A stretch of 64,000 bases of DNA from Syntrophomonas sp. UBA5314 (GTDB lineage: Bacteria; Bacillota; Syntrophomonadia; Syntrophomonadales; Syntrophomonadaceae), in assembly GCA_002410325.1 (NCBI GenBank), contig DHRK01000007.1:195544-259543 (forward strand). The letters are read 5' to 3'. Both the position numbers and the translations under genes were made by a program. The notes under the pieces were generated by a model. The model did no database searches and was not told the origin of the DNA. It worked only from the letters and a program-made list of their open reading frames with translations. Below, one piece after another: positions 60,161 through 64,000 of the stretch; position 1 is the first letter of the stretch; every line of letters begins with the position of its first letter.

Positions 60161-61060
60161 CCATCCATATATCCTGTCCTCGGGGCTGCCGCCTAGTGGG
60201 TAGAATCTCCGGGAGGCTAAATCGAAATCAAGATATATATCCTCATCCTGCCGCCCGCCAAAGCGGTTCTTTAATACTGTCAAACGAGACGCCCACAAAG
60301 TGTCCTCTTCACGGCTCTCTTTTTTGCCTGGCCTGGCCAGCACCAGCACATTATCAGCTAGATTGGTAATATCCCCACTGCCACCAATATCGTTTTTGGT
60401 TAGCCGGGAAACACTTATCGTTTTACGGGGATGAACCACGATGTGGACATGGGCGGCATTTTCCCGGGCAAACTTAACCGTCTCCAGGATCAGTTCACGC
60501 TGCGCCCGGTATTGATCCCTAGCATTTAGGCGGCTAACCGTCATGGTCAGATTGTCGAGAAGAAATACCCGGCAGGAATAATCATTTGCTGCCCTGGCAA
60601 AACCCCCAATTAATTGACCAGCTTTTTTCATGCCTCCCCCCTGATACAGGAAAAGCTTATCCCGGTACCACTCTCTGATTCCGTTTAGCAGCTCGTGCTT
60701 AGTTCGATAAACTGCCCCATTTTGATCCTGAACACTAGCTTCCAAGCCCCCGGGCCCGGCTGCCTGCAGCTCGATCCAGTATCGAAAAACCCTATCCGGC
60801 AGTTCACCTGAGTAGGCGCACACCGCCAATCCCTGATCAACTACCTCCAGGAGTATTTGCCCTAACAAAGTGCTTTTGCCGGAAGAATTCATACCACTCC
60901 AAATAGTCAGCTCTCCAGGGCGAAAACCACCACCCAATATATGATCCAGTTCTATGAAGCCGCTTTTAATAGCCAGAGTATCAGACGGGTCCCAATCCTT
61001 AATGTCAGATACTCTTTGTAATCTTGGTATAGCTCCGATGCTTTGACTACGTTTACTCAT
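60152..61060 (-). CDS. RecA-fold phage replicative helicase (DnaB-like)
   Basis: 302 residues. Walker A GMNSSGKSTLLGQIL at about 55, Walker B in CRVFLLDNLTM, and later the HPRKT and GSGDITNLADNVLVLARPG elements of DnaB/Twinkle-type helicases. There is no DnaB N-terminal domain. It overlaps the DnaC-like loader gene by eight bases. Together they are the element's own replication helicase and loader. Confidence 0.8.
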   Translation of the reverse strand: MSKRSQSIGAIPRLQRVSDIKDWDPSDTLAIKSGFIELDHILGGGFRPGELTIWSGMNSSGKSTLLGQILLEVVDQGLAVCAYSGELPDRVFRYWIELQAAGPGGLEASVQDQNGAVYRTKHELLNGIREWYRDKLFLYQGGGMKKAGQLIGGFARAANDYSCRVFLLDNLTMTVSRLNARDQYRAQRELILETVKFARENAAHVHIVVHPRKTISVSRLTKNDIGGSGDITNLADNVLVLARPGKKESREEDTLWASRLTVLKNRFGGRQDEDIYLDFDLASRRFYPLGGSPEDRIYGWQL

Positions 61061-61991
61061 CGCTTTCCCTATCCCAGGTTTCGATCCATCCGGTGGATGC
61101 TTGATGTCGCCCCTCTATCCGCCAGTCCTTTCCACCAACTATTACCTCTCGGGAGCCGCATATTCTGGAAGCCAGGGCCGGGCCCAGCTTAACGCTTAGT
61201 TCTTTACCGGTTAAATTGGTGGTAAATACAGTGTCTTTGCGGCCATAGCGATGATCGATTATGCTATACAACGTAGCTTGCACCCATTCGGTAGCTTTTT
61301 CGGCTCCGATATCATCTATCACCAGCAGATCCACAGTGCGCAGCATGCCTACCAGTTGGGCCTGCTGTTTTTCTTCCCAAAGAGAACGCCGGATACGGTC
61401 CAATAAATCGATGGACTTTATAAAAACCACCGTGCGTTCCTTGGCTGTTGAACGGGCCAGTGCCAGGGCAACCTCTGTTTTGCCCCGGCCTGGAGGCCCG
61501 GATAGCAAAAAGCTTTTCCCCTGGAGGGAAGACGCAGTAAACATGCGGGCTATTTTCAGGGCTTCTTCCTGCCCTGATCTGATTGTAAAATCCTCCAGAG
61601 TAGGTCCTGGAGTATGCACCAAATTGCTCTCCCTGAACTGACGATTAAGCTCCCGCCAGGTTTTCTGGCGTCGTTCCTGTTCGGTTACCGCTGGATCAGG
61701 TGTACAGCGACAGGGAGTGCGTTCGGTTATAAGCCAGGAGCTGCCTGCGTGTATTACCAGGCGTTCCCTGACATCCAGCTTGCAGACCGGGCAGGTTTTG
61801 ACATGGTCATAAAGCAGCTCATCATCTGGATCAAGCTCAGGGAATGGGGGTGGGCTGTTGTCTTTGATCTCTCCTGTCTCATCAAAAGACCAGCTGCTGA
61901 CCAGGGTTTGGTTTGATAAATCCGGCAAACCAGAAACTGAAACTGCTTGTCCCAATTCAGCCCTGGTATCGTTCACGTTGATATCGTTCAA
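61053..61991 (-). CDS. DnaC/IstB-like helicase loader
   Basis: 312 residues. An N-terminal part with a zinc-type CPVCKLDV, then the AAA+ module: Walker A GPPGRGKTEVALAL, Walker B LLVIDDIGAE, sensor VFTTNLTGKELSVKLGPALASRI. This is the DnaC/DnaI loader layout. It lies between the initiator and the helicase gene and overlaps both. It would load the helicase on the element's origin. Confidence 0.82.
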   Translation of the reverse strand: MNDINVNDTRAELGQAVSVSGLPDLSNQTLVSSWSFDETGEIKDNSPPPFPELDPDDELLYDHVKTCPVCKLDVRERLVIHAGSSWLITERTPCRCTPDPAVTEQERRQKTWRELNRQFRESNLVHTPGPTLEDFTIRSGQEEALKIARMFTASSLQGKSFLLSGPPGRGKTEVALALARSTAKERTVVFIKSIDLLDRIRRSLWEEKQQAQLVGMLRTVDLLVIDDIGAEKATEWVQATLYSIIDHRYGRKDTVFTTNLTGKELSVKLGPALASRICGSREVIVGGKDWRIEGRHQASTGWIETWDRESDE

Positions 61992-62862
61992 GGGGATCCT
62001 CCTCTCCTAATTTGTCTATTGTGGCCGGTGGACCAGGTCCAGATTCGGGTCCAGCCCTTCTTAAAATTGCCCTCAGGTAGAGCAGCGGTTTTTGTATTTC
62101 ACTGCCCATCGCAGCCAGGCTTAGCTCATGAATGGCAATTAATACGGCCTGATAACCAAACTCGTTATATAATGCACCGATGAATGAATAATCTCCTTTG
62201 CTCTCAGCTATGCCTGGTATTTCTCTATATATTTTTACCAGTTCGGCAATCAGCGCACTGTTACTAACCTGATTTTCATTTTTCGTATTGCTGTCTGCGT
62301 TAGCAGATAGTATATATGTTTTGTTTAGTTTATTTTGTTTAGTTTGAGCGTTACTGGAACTCTCAATATGTAGGCATTCGCTGGCATCGCAACCTGCATT
62401 CAATGCAGCATTTGATGCAGGATTTTCTGAAAAAGCTGCAAAATTTTCTGCAATCAATGCAGCATTCCATGCATGACCTGCATCGTTTGCTGCAAATGAT
62501 GCAACATCCTTTGCAGCATCTTTTGTTGCATTGCTTGCTGCATCTTTTGCTGCATTTGATGCAGCATTTCTTGCAGGCAGGGTATTGGCCAAGCCAACAA
62601 TAGTATAGGCGCTGCTGGTTCTGTATTCCTGGACATTAATAAGGTTGAAGCCAACCAGCTCTTGAATCGCCCGTTTGAAAGTTCGCCGATCCTTGATGCC
62701 GGATCGCGCCATGAGCATTACATCGGAAACCAGGAAACCCTCCTTCCAGAAAAGACGGTTGGCCATGTTTAATAAAGCCAGGTAAAGATACCCCCCCGAT
62801 TGTGATAATTGATTGACCAGGTCGTGGTCATAAAAAGCATTGATTTCCTTGATATAATCCAC
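61957..62862 (-). CDS. Replication initiator-like protein with internal repeats
   Basis: 301 residues. The N-terminal ~90 residues are winged-helix-like (LLNMANRLFWKEGFLVSDVMLMARSGIKDRRTFKRAIQEL). Residues ~99-160 are an Ala/Asn/Asp-rich repeat encoded by a 12-bp DNA repeat. The C-terminal part is DnaD-like (GDYSFIGALYNEFGYQAVLIAIHEL). Position before a DnaC-like loader and helicase matches lambda O-type initiators, whose origin repeats lie within the gene. Start ATG 62862 shares one base with the upstream gene. Confidence 0.7.
   Translation of the reverse strand: MDYIKEINAFYDHDLVNQLSQSGGYLYLALLNMANRLFWKEGFLVSDVMLMARSGIKDRRTFKRAIQELVGFNLINVQEYRTSSAYTIVGLANTLPARNAASNAAKDAASNATKDAAKDVASFAANDAGHAWNAALIAENFAAFSENPASNAALNAGCDASECLHIESSSNAQTKQNKLNKTYILSANADSNTKNENQVSNSALIAELVKIYREIPGIAESKGDYSFIGALYNEFGYQAVLIAIHELSLAAMGSEIQKPLLYLRAILRRAGPESGPGPPATIDKLGEEDPLERYQRERYQG
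62487..62568 (+). repeat. In-gene 12-bp iteron array, candidate origin
   Basis: Units starting at 62487, 62499, 62511, 62523, 62535, 62547 and 62559 follow WTGCWGCATY plus two bases, exactly phased by 12. Two more copies at 62403 and 62415 are also 12 apart. Likely binding sites for the encoded initiator. Confidence 0.6.
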
Positions 62863-63146
62863 TACTGGGTACCCTCCAGACGGATTTCTTCACTATTGGC
62901 CTCCCAGAGGAGATATTCCACCCAGCACGCAGCCCTAAACTCGGGATCATACGAAACAATAGGCTTCATTTTCGGGCCGAATTTTATGGCGAAGCTGTAA
63001 TCACAATTATGGCATTCATCTCTTGACCAAACTCTGGGCTCCTCTTGATGGTGATAGGGACAGCACCAATCTTCCCGGTTTTTCTGCTCCAGGATGCACC
63101 CGGCTAAAGCCAGGGCATTACACACCAGTTGAAGGTTTTTCTCCAT
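62862..63146 (-). CDS. Small Cys/His-rich hypothetical protein, 94 aa
   Basis: CILEQKNREDWCCPYHHQEEPRVW and DECHNCDYSFAIK give a CCx2HH...CxxC pattern that looks like a zinc finger. A basic segment follows. The start ATG 63146 is chosen since GGGGAGG lies inside the first codons of the longer version. Family not recognised; likely a nucleic-acid-binding protein of the replication module. Confidence 0.5.
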   Translation of the reverse strand: MEKNLQLVCNALALAGCILEQKNREDWCCPYHHQEEPRVWSRDECHNCDYSFAIKFGPKMKPIVSYDPEFRAACWVEYLLWEANSEEIRLEGTQ

Positions 63147-63181
63147 ATCGGATTTCCTCCCCATGGTTTTTTAATTTGGGT

Positions 63182-63607
63182 TTATAGCAGAGCATCAATA
63201 ACATCTATTGAATTGTTTTGATTGTATGGAACCAATCCCAGAGGCATAGCCGGTGCTTCGTTTATAGATAGATCTTGTGCGTGGTTAACAGGTAGGTTAT
63301 CTGATCCAATCAATTGACTATGTGGTATGCGAATCCTACTGCGAATTCTGATATGAGGGATCGACCCATGAATGGGGCCTTGTGCGCAAGCCTCATATAC
63401 AGTTGATGTACTTACATTTAGAATCTCGGCAGCCTCTGCTACAGTTAAATATTCCTCTTCAGTGTTTACCTTCACCCTGAAAAGGCTGCGCACTCGCATA
63501 CATACTAATTCTTTCGCCCGGCAAGCCTCATATATAGTATTTCGGCTCACCCTGAAATGCCGGGCAGCCTGGCTAACTGTAATCCAGCATTCTCTATCCT
63601 TATGCAT
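63182..63607 (-). CDS. Tandem helix-turn-helix (excisionase-like) protein
   Basis: 141 residues with two HTH_17 units: ITVSQAARHFRVSRNTIYEACRAKELVCMRVRS and LTVAEAAEILNVSTSTVYEACAQGPIHG. The internal duplication keeps the IYEAC/VYEAC core. Such proteins act as excisionases or transcription regulators. The start at 63607 overlaps the stop of the XRE gene by eight bases. Confidence 0.75.
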   Translation of the reverse strand: MHKDRECWITVSQAARHFRVSRNTIYEACRAKELVCMRVRSLFRVKVNTEEEYLTVAEAAEILNVSTSTVYEACAQGPIHGSIPHIRIRSRIRIPHSQLIGSDNLPVNHAQDLSINEAPAMPLGLVPYNQNNSIDVIDALL

Positions 63608-63851
63608 TACTGACTACCTCCCTCATACCGGTTTTATTGTCTGTTATGTTAGACATTGAGATTAAAAAAATATCTTCAACCTTTACCCCCAGGGTCCTTG
63701 CTATACGAATCATAAGTTCTCCGCGCACCTGGCGTTTATCATTCTCAATATCTGAAAGATAAGGCCGGGTAATACCAACTTTCTTTGCCAGTTCCTCCTG
63801 GGTAATTCCCTGTTCTCGCCTTGTCTTGCGGACCAGATTATTAATTTTAAT
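63600..63851 (-). CDS. XRE-family repressor, apparent ATT start
   Basis: 83 residues. HTH_3 domain: KINNLVRKTRREQGITQEELAKKVGITRPYLSDIENDKRQ, then TLGVKVEDIFLIS. There is no ATG/GTG/TTG in frame before it; the frame opens after a TAA at ~63863. ATT 63851, preceded by AAAGGGGG, would give the standard MKINNL start; ATT 63845 is the alternative. A promoter lies upstream, then three GTATAC sites. Likely the element's control protein. Confidence 0.7.
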   Translation of the reverse strand: MKINNLVRKTRREQGITQEELAKKVGITRPYLSDIENDKRQVRGELMIRIARTLGVKVEDIFLISMSNITDNKTGMREVVSNA

Positions 63852-63880
63852 CGCCCCCTTTGTTTATGTTGTTGAACACA

Positions 63881-63910
63881 ATTATATTCCATTTTGAAAT
63901 ATATCGTCAA
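63881..63910 (-). promoter_or_regulatory. Promoter of the XRE gene
   Basis: Minus strand TTGACG (63905-63910), 18-bp spacer, TATAAT (63881-63886), about 30 bases before the start. Confidence 0.65.
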
Positions 63911-63955
63911 TAATACTAGACAGTTTTTCCATAATAAGTTAGAATGTATGAAATG

Positions 63956-63981
63956 GTATACAAACGTATACATATGTATAC
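63956..63981. promoter_or_regulatory. Triple GTATAC operator array
   Basis: GTATAC at 63956-63961, 63966-63971 and 63976-63981, spaced exactly 10 bp, so all face the same side of the helix. It lies between the XRE promoter and a possible plus-strand start at ATG 63995. Confidence 0.5.
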
Positions 63982-64000
63982 GGATAGAGAGAGGATGCTA

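Noticed and set aside
62383..62568. CRISPR array
   Set aside because: Repeats are 12 bp with no spacers and lie inside a coding frame; better explained as iterons.
63710..63973. An 87-codon minus-strand frame at the right edge
   Set aside because: It is out of frame with the clear XRE domain at 63600-63851, which overlaps it.
42550..64000. Integrase or attachment-site repeat
   Set aside because: No integrase-like frame and no second copy of the tRNA 3' end was found in the window.

Overview
The window looks like a chromosome segment from an anaerobic, endospore-forming member of the Firmicutes, probably a Clostridia lineage such as Syntrophomonas or Pelotomaculum. The evidence is a Spo0E-family protein, a YyaC spore protein, rubrerythrin and a second ferritin-like protein, indolepyruvate:ferredoxin oxidoreductase, a 2-hydroxyacyl-CoA-dehydratase-like iron-sulfur protein, a T-box leader, Gram-positive Shine-Dalgarno sequences and frequent TTG/GTG starts. 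The genus is inference only.

1-26.7 kb is ordinary core chromosome of moderate GC. It holds the end of a KamA-type radical-SAM gene, a lactate-permease-type transporter, a glycosyltransferase/PIG-L deacetylase pair with a DedA membrane protein opposite, oxygen-stress proteins (rubrerythrin), a hisC-yyaC-iorAB cluster for aromatic amino/keto acids, a DnaB-like helicase with a DnaD-like partner, a beta-CASP nuclease, an Lrp/AsnC regulator with an aminotransferase under a T-box leader, a UbiB/phasin pair and a probable double-cubane Fe-S protein.

26.7-42.3 kb is a urea module. Read on the minus strand it is a hybrid sensor kinase, an AraC-type response regulator, a 600-bp spacer with three related structured repeats, the urea ABC importer urtABCDE, and urease ureABCEFGD. 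A divergent receiver-kinase protein lies on the other side of the kinase. Together they could sense, import and hydrolyse urea as a nitrogen source. The three spacer repeats keep their base pairing through compensatory changes and match no RNA class I could recognise.

42.5 kb to the end is accessory DNA that begins directly after a tRNA-Lys gene and is visibly more AT-rich up to about 58 kb. First comes a three-gene Gabija-like defence operon (OLD/TOPRIM nuclease, UvrD helicase, DUF4365). Next is a restriction-modification cassette (Zn-ribbon DNA methylase plus PD-(D/E)XK endonuclease, two XRE regulators, two small unknown proteins). It is bracketed by two inverted ~0.7-kb non-coding elements whose long hairpin shows a compensatory change. 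A stand-alone HsdR-N nuclease and a DUF4238/SEC-C protein follow.

57-64 kb is a phage-like or plasmid-like element read on the minus strand: XRE repressor with an apparent ATT start, tandem-HTH protein, zinc-cysteine protein, replication initiator with 12-bp iterons inside its gene, DnaC-like loader, DnaB-like helicase, amidase, small membrane peptides, DUF1659/DUF2922 pair and a BhlA/UviB holin-like protein. No integrase, capsid, portal or terminase gene is visible, so the far end of the island lies outside the window.
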